A stretch of 64,000 nucleotides of DNA from Cryptomeria japonica. Its lineage: Eukaryota > Streptophyta > Pinopsida > Cupressales > Cupressaceae. Below the pieces are notes generated by a model. That model did no database searches. It was not told where the DNA came from and saw nothing but the letters and a program-made list of their open reading frames with translations. The translations under genes and the position numbers were made by a program. This document shows positions 1-11,440 of this stretch, piece by piece; position 1 is the first letter of the stretch, and each line of letters opens with the position of its first letter. The DNA lies in NCBI RefSeq assembly GCF_030272615.1, contig NC_081414.1:338812502-338876501 (forward strand), given 5' to 3'.

Positions 1-59
1 TAAAATTTTTAAATATTTACCAATCCTTTTCCTTCCCATTCCACAAATGGTGTTTAGCT

Positions 60-1503
60 TAAAGATGATATTAATATAGAAACTAATGAAGTTCTTGACC
101 AAAATAATGTTGTGAACTTACTAGACCAAGAGGAACCTAAGCCCAGATGTGAGCCTAATATTACCTTTTACCTCAAGTGATATCATAAAAGAACATGATG
201 GTCCATTATACATAACTGTGAAAATTAGAGGTAAACTCTCATGAGGAGTGCTTATTGATCTAGTATTTATGGTGAGTATTGTTATATAATAACATCTTTA
301 CACACAACAATTACATCAACAAACACGATAAATTAAAAGTCTTGATTAAGGTGCATGATGGTTTCACTTGCCACACCATAGCATCATCCTTTGTGTAGAA
401 GTTGTCTCTAAGTGCATAGATGTTACCTTTACCATTATCCCTACCTTAGACAAATTTTGTGTGAAGTTGAATCATCCTTGGTTCACATCCATGAAGACAT
501 TCCCTTCTACCATCAATAGGCGTTTTAAATTTCCTAACAATAGACAAGTAATAGCTATAAATCATAGTCTTTTATAGGCATTAGCTAATAATGGAAACTT
601 TACCCTTGATTACTTTTGGGCTAAATAATCTCAACTATTTAAACCTTATCAAGATATTCCATTTATTTCCTATCAAAATTTTAAAGCTAATAGGATAGAT
701 TCCTTAGGTAATCCACTGGGATCAACTTTTCTTACTTCCCCTAAGGATCCTTCACATCATATATTGGGGTGGGAGTGGCTCTTCTTGCTCCACATCCTAG
801 ACTAAGATTCCTTCATATTCCTACTATTATTCCTATATATGTTGTGGTTCCACCTCCAAAATAATATAATGGACAAAGATACGAATGCCCAACATCTTCT
901 ATCTCTAAACCTTTAGTGGTTTGTTTTGTTCCTCCCATTTGTAGAGAAAATAAAGAAAAGGAATTAATGTCAGGTAACCCCCAACCTTCCTCTACACAAG
1001 ATTCAAGTTCTAACCAATAAAATTATAATGAAAGAGAGTGCCATTCAACATGTGATGCCAAGGCTCATGAGCTTGATTCCAAAATTGATTCTTCTCCTAA
1101 GTAGTTTAATGCTAATTTGATCTTATCCACTTATTCTTCATCTAATCCTAGAGATGATCTTTACATTGAACAACCTTGCTGACAATTAAAGTTGTCAATT
1201 CAAAGTGGTTCTTCTTCTTATTCTCTTTGCATTGAACCTCCTATTATTATCATTTTATATATGATTTTTGATGATAATATTGAAAATATTGAGGATACTA
1301 CTAATGGTTTATCTTTGATCTTTTATAAATCTTTTACACTAGCTCCTAGTGACACACATGGTGATTCAAATTTAGAGCATGGTCCTTTTTTGGAACTAGA
1401 GATAGCTTCAACTACCATACTAGATGTAGCTTCTTTGGCATGTTGTCTACCATCTCTAAATGATGTTGAGAAAGATCTGGAAGCAGATAATTTTCTAGAC
1501 TAG
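60..1503 (+). pseudogene. Decayed gag-protease C-terminal half of a Gypsy-type Gag-Pro element
   Basis: Translated pieces match, in the same order, the minus-strand gag-protease ORF at 20425-23874. The protease entry (DGPLYI, then GVLID) lies near 200-265, the HPW..SMK..S segment and the FPNN..VIAINHSLL segment lie at 368-577, and the C-terminal tail (EHGP, LDVASLACCLPS, ending in LD before a TAG) lies at 1192-1503. Several in-frame stops and frameshifts separate these pieces. The aspartic protease active site is unrecognisable: the residues after the expected Asp are L-V-F. The N-terminal gag half would lie left of the window. No RT or integrase follows, as in the better preserved copy, which supports a family that encodes only Gag and protease. 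Family assignment is by comparison within this window. Confidence 0.72.
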
Positions 1504-2137
1504 CTCATTCATGTAGTAGATTTATTTTATGTATTTTCTTGCATGTAATGCAATCCCCATAATGTGATTCTTAGAATTTATTTGTGCTTGTTAAGCTCTC
1601 TTTGCATAACTCTTGTTTCTCCATTGGCACAAGGATAAAAAGCAAGCGACCCTATCATAATATTCATCTATTTGTATCATCATTCTTTTATATGTTTAAT
1701 ACATGTTATGTTATAAATGTAATCTTTTTGTAAATGTGATTTTATAATGTCTACTGGGAACAATGTAAAGCATTAAGATCTTTTTGGTTTCTCTAAATTA
1801 TTCTTGTAATCCCACTACCTTTCAAGGATGACATAAATTTAAAACAATCAATACTTGATACACAAGATTTATTTTATTCATATATTGACCCCATATAGTG
1901 GATCCCTTATGTTCTATTTCATGTCATGGGACCACTTCCTTTGATTTGTCTATGTTTGGGGGAATTTAATTGTTATGATGTGCTTGTCTTTCAGATGCAT
2001 GTATGTTATCTTAAAGAAATTTATCTTGGTAAGGTGTAAGCAATCAATTTATGTGGGGTAATATACTCTACTATATGTTATACTTTATACATGCAACACA
2101 AGTTTGATTTGTACACTTTGATCACACACCATGATAT
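1504..2137. other. Non-coding, AT-rich tail after gag-protease remnant
   Basis: No coding sequence is seen. By position it should be the 3' untranslated part of the element at 60-1503, but no polypurine tract or LTR similar to that of the related element at 18415-26201 was found. Confidence 0.4.
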
Positions 2138-2303
2138 GTTTGGTGCACGGTGCAACACCCATTTTGTAGCTAAATTTTTTTATTACCTAGAAAACAAAGG
2201 ATTTTTTTGTAATATTTATGTTTGGTGCATGTTGTAGCACCAATTTTAAAGCCATTTTTTTCTAGATTATCTAGGAAACAAATATTTTACTTTGTAATAT
2301 TTT
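2138..2303. repeat. Diverged tandem duplication, two units of about 82-84 bp
   Basis: Unit 1 (2138-2219) and unit 2 (2220-2303) both begin GTTTGGTGCA, continue through a GCACC/CACCC and poly-T stretch, then an ACCTAG/ATCTAG-GAAACAAA block, and both end in TTTGTAATATTT. They differ at many positions, so the duplication is old. Confidence 0.65.
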
Positions 2304-3189
2304 GCAAGAGTCAACTAGCATAAGACACCTTTCTAAACCTATTTGACTCTCATTTCTCTTATGGATCCTAGTTAACAACCCTTACTAGACCTACATGACA
2401 TATGCTTCTTTTTTCTCGGTTTCTTCATGTTTATGTCTAGCCTATGTTGGTCACTTTGTTCCTTTTATATTGATATTTTAGATCGATAAGATCCTATGTC
2501 TTGGGGGCTTGGTATTATCTTCTCTCTTTAATGTCTCAGTGAAAGTATTTTAATGCTATCCTATATTTTATTTAGAATTATAGTGTTGTAAATTGTCAAC
2601 TTATACAATTCACACTCATTTTGGGCTCACTTTAGTTGTTTTCCTTCATGCCCCTAATTTCTAATTGGTTGTGCTTGTACCAAGGCCAAATCTGGATGCC
2701 TAATAAAGTCTCGAGCTCACTGTATTTGATTATAGATAAAAAAAAAATATAGGACTATGGTTCCTAACACTCTAGTCCTCCTATAGTGTGTTACCTAGTT
2801 CCATTGTCTATTCAAAATGGGATTAAATTTGAATACTTAATTATTAAGAAATTGTAGAGCATGAAAGTCTATCCAAATATCAGCCTTCTTTGAAATTTAA
2901 ACATAAAATAGGTGAAGTTGTGTATAAATACAACTTCCACCCCCTCATTTGAATATTTCTCACTTAAAGCAAGTTTTCATTGAGTACTTTCAATCAAACA
3001 TCTTCAAGGTAGTAGAGGAGAGATCTAAATTCAAGCATTCAAGCATTCAAGTTTATGTGCTCCTCCATGGATGAAGACATGCATTAACTCCTATTAAGCA
3101 ACATCAACCTTTAATGAAGGCTTTGAGGAAAGAAGTTCATAGCAAAGGTATCATTCATAAATTTAGTATTTCCTTTAAGGTTTATGTTG
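2304..3189. other. Unassigned non-coding stretch
   Basis: Only short spurious ORFs are present. An A-run near 2738-2748 and three short direct repeats of ATTCAAGC near 3031-3052 are visible. No gene, LTR pair or RNA was recognised. Confidence 0.4.
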
Positions 3190-3828
3190 AACCCACAACA
3201 AGACTAAGATGGGTGATTAATCAGTTTGAAACTTCAAAATAGATAATTTATAAACAACATTCAACCATTCAACAATGATATTGAAATCACATCAACCACC
3301 AACACACAAACACCAGATTTACGTAGAAAAATAAAATATGAAAAAACCACAGTGGGAATCTAACTCACAACATATATATGAATTATTACAATGTTTTAGG
3401 CTCATTGCCAAGGAGAAATAGTAGATAAATCACTTGTAGGCTAAGGCACACTAGCTTAGGGAAAGATACATGGACTTCCACAACAGAGGCACGTTGCTTT
3501 AAGACAAGATACCAAAATGTTGCTAAAGGACTCACTATCATTCGACAACAAAAAAAATAGCAGAACTGATATTTGAAGGATCTCCTAAACATGAAATTGT
3601 CCTTGAAAATTAGGATCAAGAAACAAATATCATTGCAAACATCTTTAAACCTATCACTGTCTCTGCACAATATCTTCCTAAATATATCACCTTTAAAGTT
3701 CTTCACAAACTGGCTTTTGCACATCCACAAACTCTATTTTTTTTGCATATTATTCACATAAATTTCTCATCAATTTACACACATTCCATACACAACTCAT
3801 ACAATCACATTCATTAAATATAAGATAT
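3190..3828 (-). repeat. Degraded Copia-type LTR remnant
   Basis: The start (GGGTGATTAATCAG near 3210) and the internal block near 3330-3360 (AAAACCACAGTGGGAA) are diverged versions of the LTR start and conserved AAACC..GGTGGGA block seen in the minus-strand LTRs at 14960, 28668 and 38241. No partner LTR is recognisable. Copia-1 is inserted at its right end. Confidence 0.45.
3824..3828. repeat. Target-site duplication, left of Copia-1
   Basis: GATAT here and GATAG at 12830-12834 flank the Copia-1 LTRs, so they agree at four of five bases. This fits a 5-bp duplication with one later change. Confidence 0.5.
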
Positions 3829-3926
3829 CGTTGGACATTTCTACTGCTAAGACATGTTGTTGTCATTGATGTCAACATATTCCTGTGATTTATTGCTTTA
3901 GTGGTTCCGGATTGGTTTATTGGGAT

Positions 3927-4384
3927 TGTTGGTGTAATTAATTATTCATGTTGGATATTATTACACCTTACTTAAGTTTACTTAGGTACATGCATATCAT
4001 AGTAGTTTGGGTATGAGACACTTGGGTGTTTGTGCTACATTGGGATAGTGTGTGTAGGAGAATTTCCACCTTTTGTGGTCTTATCTTGTTGTTACATTCC
4101 ACCTTCAGTGGATGATCCACCTCATGTGGAATATTTTATTATTTCTCCTACCTACCACACCTATTTCCTACCTACCATTGTTTCTTACTGAGCCACACGT
4201 CATGTTTGTGTGCTCATATATCCATATAGATTTTCCTATACAAGCAAGCTCATATTCATTGTATGTAACATTTGCTGATCCAATTGATCAATATTTTCAT
4301 CTTGATAGAATACAATTTATTCCTATCAATATTTTGTCTCTCTATTGTACTTTTCATTGAACTCTTGATCTTGGAAAAATCTCA
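3927..4384 (+). repeat. 5' LTR of small non-autonomous element
   Basis: 458 bp, TG...CA, matching 5234-5687 closely along its length. Confidence 0.85.
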
Positions 4385-4386
4385 AA

Positions 4387-4399
4387 TGGTATCAGAGCC
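4387..4399 (+). promoter_or_regulatory. Primer-binding site, initiator-Met tRNA type
   Basis: TGGTATCAGAGCC lies two bases after the LTR end. This is the standard plant Copia primer site complementary to the 3' end of initiator-Met tRNA. Confidence 0.85.
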
Positions 4400-5224
4400 T
4401 AAAGGGCTTCTTTGATTTGCCTTGGAGATGCATTTTAATCTGCAGTAATCTACAGGGCTTCTTTGGTGGCATCATCTTCATGTTTCCAGATTTTCACTAT
4501 ATCATATTGTATGTTCTTGCATGAGAAATGTTGTACTCGCACTATCATAAAGTGCCAAACCTCTTTGTATCTTGTCTTTGATGACTATTCGATGTAATCC
4601 TATTGTACACGTAGATTAGGAATATCCTTGTGAGACTTGGTGCATGGCTCCAGTTGAGACTTGGATTGTACACATTTGTGCATGGCTCCCATGAGACTTT
4701 TATTATACCAGTATTTCTGCTATTTACGAGTATCTAGATGATTCTCAAAGAAGGTTGTCTCCATGCATGATCTTCATTTTGTTGTAATGAGTGATTCATC
4801 GTCATCGACTTGGTACCTAGTTTTGTCACACTTTGACATTATTGGTGCAATATTGGCTCTCTTTCTTCCTTATGGGGAGGTATTTTTGGTCAACATCATT
4901 GGACCATCTTTGCAAGAGATTTTACATTGAGGGGAGGCTTCATGGTCCTCTTCTTCTCTCTTATGGGGGGGACTTTTTCCTCACATGAGGTTTTGTTATT
5001 CTTATTCATCATTGAGAGCATTGTGTGCTTTCTCATCTCTCTTTTGGGGGAGGATTTTCCCATGTGGTTTTTCTCTCTTTCCCCGCTTTATGAGAGATTT
5101 CATTGCGTTGGTTTGTGTGCATTTTCATTTGTACATGGGTACCTAACATGTCCTAGTAGCTAGGACACATCTTAGATTGCTTAGTTGCATTGTAGACTTA
5201 AGTGCATTCCCCTAAGTTGTACTT

Positions 5225-5233
5225 AAGGGGGGG
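5225..5233 (+). promoter_or_regulatory. Polypurine tract of small element
   Basis: The purine run AAGGGGGGG immediately precedes the TG of the right LTR. Confidence 0.75.
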
Positions 5234-5687
5234 TGTTGGTGTAATTAATTATTCATGCTGGATATTATTAAACCTTAAGTTTACTTAGGTACATGCATAT
5301 CATAGTAGTTTGGGTATGATACACTTGGGTGTTTGTACCACATTGGGATAGTGTGTGTAGGAGAATTTCCACCTTTTGTGGTCTTATCTTGTTGTTACAT
5401 TCCACCTTTGGTGGATGATCCACCACACATTGAATATTTTATTGTTTCTCCTACCTACCACACCTATTTACTACCTACCCTTGTTTCTTATTGAGCCACA
5501 TGTCATATTTGTGTGCTCACATATCCATATATCCTTGCCTATATAAGCAGGCTCATATTGATTGTATGTAACATTTGATGATCCAATTGATCATTGTTTT
5601 CATCTTGATAGAATACAGTTTATTCCTATCAATATTTTGTCTCTCTATTGTACTTTTCATTGAGCTCTTGATCTTGGCAAAATATCA
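5234..5687 (+). repeat. 3' LTR of small non-autonomous element
   Basis: 454 bp, TG...CA. It contains a TATA-like TATATAAG at 5540-5547. The left copy reads TATACAAG there, so the right copy keeps the better promoter. Confidence 0.85.
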
Positions 5688-6335
5688 CCTGGTTCAGTAT
5701 ATGGAGTATTTCTAGTATCATTATATCTTTTTGTATTGGTTTCTATGATCTGATTTACCGTTTGTTTTTTTTAATCAGTGCTCTGTAGAGTTTGGTATTT
5801 CCTCCAGTATATTCCGGTGTGATCAGATCTTGTGCTACAATTTTGTGAGACTATTTGGGATGTTCATGTATATATACATTTCAAATGGTTCATGATTTGG
5901 TGCTCCACTTGAGCTATCTTTCTAGTCCGAGTTGCTATCATTTGAGTGTTCTTGAGTTTCAGATACTGATCGATGAAGATTTGATAAGTGGTGTTGGTGA
6001 AACTATTGCATATGGTTCTAATGTTCTTTTTGGGGTTTCCTGATCATGTTCTATTTGTTTTGGTGGTCCACATTGATCCTTGTGCGCATTCTTGGTGATT
6101 TTGCTGAACGAGTGATATTATTCATGTTATGTGGTATTCTTGGTGGTGTAGCATGTTGCAGTTGATCTTGGCATGATTTCTGGTGGTGATGTGTGTTTGG
6201 AGATTTGGTTTAGGTCCAGGTTATGTTATGTACATCATTATATTGGTCTGATGGTCGATCTTTGTATTGTGTGATATAATTTTGTAATTGTGAGATGAGA
6301 GTTTAGCCGACCTTGTTACTGAGGTTGATGATTGG

Positions 6336-6344
6336 TATATATAG
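6336..6344 (+). promoter_or_regulatory. TATA-like box in Copia-1 5' LTR
   Basis: TATATATAG is conserved at 12268-12276 in the 3' LTR, so it is likely the LTR promoter. The transcription start has not been determined. Confidence 0.5.
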
Positions 6345-6907
6345 ATGACCTAGTCATGTGATTTGAGTGTTGATATAGTGTTTGCATTATTAGAGAGTGG
6401 TATATGTGATTCTTAAGAAAATTTATCCTTTGGTGTGGTGTATTAAGTAGAGATTGTTGCAGGGTAGACAAATGTTTATAACCTGAACTGTCATCAAGCA
6501 TAAGGAGATGCTATATTTTGAGTTCATATAATCTGGATTGTAGTTCAATCATTATTGTAAGTTAGTGAACCTTACTTGAGGGTTGTAGCCTTCTAGGTCA
6601 TCCTATTTTGAGAAGTGAGCTCTAGGAAATATGCCTGAATGCATGTGCATTCCTCTTTATAATATTTACACATACTACTCTAGAGTATCATCTTATTGTG
6701 GGTAGGTTCCCACTATGGTTTTTCCCTTAACTAGGTTTTCCATGTCAAAATCTTGGTGATGTGTGTTGTGTTATAAATCTTCTTATCTTGGTTGTTACTG
6801 CATTTTATCAAATTTGCATTTGAGGTTAAGTTTGATAATCTAGTGAAAACTGATTCAACACCCCCCCCTCCCCCTCTTAGTTTTTCTTCATTGTTGTTTC
6901 CAACAAT

Positions 6908-6921
6908 TGGTATCAGAGATA
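6908..6921 (+). promoter_or_regulatory. Primer-binding site of Copia-1
   Basis: TGGTATCAGAGATA starts two bases after the CCAACA LTR end. It matches the initiator-Met type site with changes at its 3' end. Confidence 0.8.
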
Positions 6922-6961
6922 GATCCTCCGAAAGAAGCTTGACCACTTGAGGTGATCTGGG

Positions 6962-8166
6962 ATGGCAATTGGAAGTGTTATTTTTAAGAAGGAAATTTTG
7001 AGATTCGATGGAAGTAATTATGCTATATGGAAGAACCGGATGGAGGTGCACTTGAGATGTCTTAGAGAGGATTACTGGAAGATTACAAAGCATGCCTATT
7101 ATGTTCCTCAGAATGCACCGGTTATTGCTGTTGAGATCAAGGGTGTTGAAAATAACATCAGAGCTAAGGAAGCATTGTTGAGTGCCTTGACTGATTCTAA
7201 GATGACTAATGTGATGGGACTTAAGACTACACATGAGATATGGGAGAAGCTTGATACCTTGTATGAAGGAGACAAACAAGTCAAAGTTGCTAAGTTGCAG
7301 ATTTTGAAAGGGAAGTATGAGATGCTAAAGATGAGAGAAGATGAGAACATAAAGTCCTTCATGGCTAAGGTGAATAAACTTGTGTTAGGTATTAGATATG
7401 GTGGTGGAGCCATTGAAGAAGATGAAATTGTTGCTAAGGTGCTGAGATCATTGCCTCCTTACAAACATAAGGTAGCTGCTATTGATGAGATCCAGAGTGT
7501 GAATACTGTGACAAGAGATATATTAGTTAGAAAGATTGTTGCATTTGAACTAACCAAATTTGGTGAATCACATGGAAAGTATGAGACAACATTTAGAGTA
7601 GTTGTATCTAGAAAGTAGAATAATGACCCTGATGAATGCAGAATATCCAGATATGAAAGAGATAGAGATGGAAGAGAAAGAAAGAGAATTATATGAGCGT
7701 GAAGCATTGATTGCTCGGATATTTCCTAAAGGAGTTGATAAGTATGATGGTAAATTGCCTCTGAAATGTTTTTCTTATAATAAGATATGGCATTTCGCTT
7801 CTAGGTGCCTAAAGAGAATGTCTAAGTATGATAGGCATTATAAATTTGATAAGCATGATAGAAATGATAGATATGAGAAGCATGAGAAGTATGATAAGCT
7901 CTACAAGTCTAATCAGAAGTATAAGCATCCAAAGAACTATTATTATGCTATTGATGAAGGTGTTACAGATGAAGAATCAGAAGGAGATGAAATTGTATTT
8001 ATTGCTATTAAAGAAGATGGATTGTTACCTGTTGATTCCACAAGTTTCACTATTGAGGAGAAAGCTTTAGCTCCTAAAGTTGAAGAGAAAGATGAATGGG
8101 TGATTGATAATGGTTGTTCATATCATATGACCAGTGATAAAAGAAAGTTTGTGAGTATGGAAATAT
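6962..8166 (+). pseudogene. Copia-1 gag and protease
   Basis: The ATG at 6962 lies 56 bases after the LTR. The N-terminus (LRFDGSNYAIWKNRMEVHL) and the following helices match the plant Copia capsid domain of the DUF4219/UBN2 type. A frameshift near 7600, just before the TAG at 7616, moves the reading to the frame that continues to 8166. The nucleocapsid knuckle is degenerate (CFSYNKIWHFASRC, second Cys now Tyr). It is followed by a K/Y/D/H-rich linker and the acidic DEGVTDEE motif shared with Copia-3. The protease site reads WVIDNGCSYHMTSD, with Asn in place of the Ser of the usual DSG, so it is probably inactive. Another frameshift at about 8160 leads into the integrase frame. Confidence 0.85.
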
Positions 8167-8167
8167 G

Positions 8168-9260
8168 ATGGTGGAATAGTAAAATTTAGAGATGACAAAG
8201 CCTGTGCGATCCATGGTAGAGGTTCCATTTCCTTTTATGGTAAGCATAACATTGATGATGTCTTGTATGCTGAAGGTTTGAAGCATAATATTTTAAGTGT
8301 TGGATAGATGGTTGACAAAGGTTATGATTTGCAATTCAAGAATGGAAAATACAATATCCTAAATGCCTTTGGTATAGAGATTGCATCAGGAACTAAGACC
8401 GAAGGTAATATCTTTCATTTGAATGTTGGTGAGAAAAGTTGCTTGATTGCTTAGATTGATGAAAGTTGGTTATGGCATAGGAGAATGTGTCATGTTAATT
8501 TTGACTCAATGATTAAGATCTATTCTACTCAAGCTATTAGAGATTTGCCTAAAATTGTTAAGCTTTCTAATCTGACATGTAAGGAATGTCAAATGGGAAA
8601 GCAAACAGGAATTTATTTCATGAGTAAGCAATATTCATTCGATGGATTGCTATATCTTGTGCATACTGACCTATGTGGACCTACTACAATAAGAAGTGTG
8701 CAGGGTGATAGATATTTAATGTTACTAATTGATGATTATTCTAGGATGATGTGGGTTGCCTTTTTTAGGGAGAAATCAGAAGCATTGGACAAATTTAAGA
8801 TATTCAAATAAAAAGTTGAAACTGAGACAAGACTGAAGCTTAAATGTCTGAGATCTGAAAGAGGAGGAGAATTTTGTTCCAGTGAGTTTGACTCATTCTA
8901 TGAGAAGCATGGAATTAGAAGATAGTTATCTACTCCTAGAGCCCCACAACAAAATAGAGTTGAAGGAAGAACAAGACTATCTTGGATGCTGCAAGGACTA
9001 TACTAATTGAAGAGAATGTTCCAAAGATCTATTGGAGAGAAGTTGTTAACATTGATGTTTACACATTCAACTAAATTCATATAAAAAGTGATACTGGTAA
9101 GACTCCTTATGAGCTATGGTTTGGTCATGTTCCTACTGTGAGATATTTCAAAATTTTTTGAAGTAAGAGTTATATCAAGAGAGATGAGAATATAAGAAAT
9201 TTTGATGCAAGAAGTGATGAAGGAATTTTCTTCGGATATTCAACAAAGAGAAAAGCCTAC
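8168..9260 (+). pseudogene. Copia-1 integrase (GAG-pre-integrase and core), broken
   Basis: Reads from YDGGIVKF through the zinc-binding pre-integrase region (WLWHRRMCHVNF and C-K-E-C near 8470-8590) to the core start LVHTDLCGP near 8657. The second core motif reads RSERGGEF, so the second catalytic Asp has become Glu. The third motif is scrambled by an indel near 8950, and later stretches change frame repeatedly (TPYELW near 9100). Stops are frequent. In an intact element this enzyme inserts the cDNA; this copy cannot. Confidence 0.82.
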
Positions 9261-9559
9261 TAGTGATAATAGAAGAGATTGAGAAAGATAGTGGAAAGTG
9301 AAAATGTGAAGGTTGATGAGAACTATGGAAAAGAAATCGGAGCATGCAGATATGCCGATGATCAGAATATTGTCTTAAAGCAAATTTAGACAAAAGAATA
9401 GAAGAAGAATGATCTAGTAGAGACAATTAATCCAAATGCTGCTACTAGCAGTGAAGAGGTACAGGAACTTGAAAAAATGAATAATCAGAAGACTCAAAGG
9501 TATGTGAGATTGAATCATTCTAAAAATTAGATCATTGGTGATAAAAATAAAGGTGTGAT

Positions 9560-11131
9560 GACTAGGAGAAGGCTAGCTGCTGAAGAGGTATGTTTGATTT
9601 CTAAAATTGAACCTAAAGATGTTGTTGAGGCTTGCAAAGATGAAAATTGGATAAAAGCTATGGAAGAAGAATTTGGTTAGATTAAAAAGAATAACACATG
9701 GGAACTTGTGCCTAGACCTAAAGACAAGAATTTGATTGGTACTAAATGGGTATTCAGGAACAAATTGAATGAAGTTGGTGAAGTTGTTAGAAATAAAGAA
9801 AGATTGGTATGCAAAGGATATTCATAGAAAGAAGGAATTGATTATGAGGTGACTTTTTCTCTGGTAGCTAGACTTGAAGTTGTTAGACTATTGCGTGTGC
9901 TTATAAGGATTTCAAGGTATATTAGATGGATGTCAAGTCAGTCTTTCTGAATGATGATCTTGAGGAAGAAGTCTACATTGAGAAACCTGATGGATTTTCA
10001 TTATTAGATGATGGAGACATGGTATGCAAACTAATGAAAACTCTTTATGGATTGAAACAAGCCCCTAGAGCCTGGCATGCTAGATCGGACAAGTATTTGC
10101 TAAAATTGGGATTTAATAAAGGTACTGATGATATTAACCTATATCTCAAGATTGAGAATGATAATATTTTGATTGTTGAATTTTTGTTGGTGACATTATC
10201 TTTGGAGGAGATGATAACTTAAGTATGAAGTTTGATAGTGATATGCAGAAATAATTTAAGATGTCTATGATAGGAGAGATGAATTTTTCCTAGGATTGCA
10301 AATTTCATAGACTAGAAAAGGTATTTTTATATCTCAAGATAAATATATAAAGGAATTTTTGAAGAACTTTGGGTTAGAAGCTTCTAAACCAGTTGGAACT
10401 CCTATGGTGATTGACCGCAAATTATCTAAAAATGATGAATCTTCAAGAGCTAATCAGACCTTGTACAGATCTATGGTTGGTGAATTGTTGTACCTAACTC
10501 AGACTAGACCTTACATTGTGCATGCTGTGTGAATGGATGCAAGATATCAAGCTAATCCTAAAGAGAGTCATGTCACTATTGTAAAGAAGATATTCAGATA
10601 TCTAAAAAGAACTGTGGATTATGGTTTGTGGTATCCGAGGAATGATGATTTCATGCTATGTGCTTACACTGATGTTGATTGAGTTGGTGATGTTGATGAT
10701 CATAAGAGTACCTTCGATGGTGCATTCCTTTTGGATAATAAATTGGTTTCATGGGCTAGTAAGAAACAAGATTTTGTTTACCTATCTATTGTTGAAGCTA
10801 AGTACATTGTTGCTGGCAATAATTGCAGTCAGGTAGTTTTGATGAAACAAATGTTGAAGGATATCAGAGTTATCTATGATGAACCTACTATCATATATTG
10901 TGACAATTATAGTACTATTAATATGTCAAATAACCCAGTGCAACATTAAATAACTAAACATGTATCAATCAACTATCATTTCTTGAGAGAAGTCAGTGAA
11001 GAGGAAGTAAAACTAGAGTATGTGTCTAAAAAGGAAAAAATTGCTTATATTTTTACTAAGTCTTTGCGTACAGATACATTTTTCTATCTGAGAGACAAGT
11101 TAGGGGTATCCACCCCTCTTGATGGGAACTA
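9560..11131 (+). pseudogene. Copia-1 reverse transcriptase and RNase H, broken
   Basis: RVT_2-type RT is recognisable from TRRRLAAEE and NTWELVPRP through [36 protein letters not shown] and [11 protein letters not shown] (9560-10100). The catalytic segment corresponding to Y/FVDD is garbled near 10180. The connection and RNase H follow (VGTPMV, MVGELLYL, GLWYP, YTDVD, VSWASKKQ, EAKYIVAG, IYCDN), ending at LRDKLGVSTPL and a stop at about 11131. Multiple TAG/TGA stops and a frameshift near 9880-9926 are present. Confidence 0.85.
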
Positions 11132-11440
11132 GATGCATTGAGTTGCATCAATCTGGTGGACTTCATAGTCTTATCTTCTTGTCCAGATTGATCAATTTAT
11201 TTTGTTCTTCTGGTGGAGTAGTCTGTTTGTAGTTCAGTTGAGCTGATTTGTTTATCTAAGGGAGAGAGTTTGTTTTTTTGTTTTGAGAACCTGTCAAAGG
11301 GGGAGAGAAAGCATGTGAAAAACTATCTTATCTATTGTTGGTAAGCCTAATCTTAGGATAATTTTGTTGGATATGCTTTCTCTCTTTGCATTGACTATTT
11401 TTCACATCCATATGTTGCCATCAATGCTAAAGGGGGAGAT
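11132..11440 (+). promoter_or_regulatory. Copia-1 3' untranslated region with repeated polypurine motifs
   Basis: The final polypurine tract (AAAGGGGGAGAT, 11429-11440) abuts the 3' LTR. Similar motifs occur upstream: AAGGGAGAGA near 11258 and AAAGGGGGAGAGA near 11297. Such multiplied tracts are known from plant Sirevirus-like Copia elements. Confidence 0.75.

Larger units (their letters stand above)
3927..5687 (+). mobile_element. Small non-autonomous LTR retrotransposon (1.76 kb) inside an LTR
   Basis: Two LTRs of about 455 bp (3927-4384 and 5234-5687) share TGTTGGTGTAATTAATTATT at the start and an ATCTTGG(A/C)AAAA block before the terminal CA. A primer site (TGGTATCAGAGCC) follows the left LTR and a purine tract precedes the right one. 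The 850-bp interior has no supported ORF, so any movement must have relied on enzymes from another Copia element. It resembles the TRIM class in plan but is longer than typical TRIMs. Removing it restores collinearity with the Copia-1 3' LTR. No clear target duplication remains. Confidence 0.85.
3829..6905 (+). repeat. 5' LTR of Copia-1 (interrupted by small LTR element)
   Basis: Collinear with 11441-12829 once the insert at 3927-5687 is removed, leaving about 1.32 kb. The two share the opening GTTGGA..ACATATT..TTGGTTTATTGGGAT, the TATATATAG box, the GGTTTTTCCC..GGTTTTCCA block near 6715-6745, and the C-run just before the end CCAACA. It is followed by a primer site. Confidence 0.88.

Noticed and set aside
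4073-5163. Hydrophobic short ORFs (95 and 78 codons) that could be small membrane proteins
   Set aside because: One lies within an LTR and the other in the non-coding interior of the small element. The LTR copy at 5234-5687 does not keep the first, and T-rich sequence produces such frames by chance.
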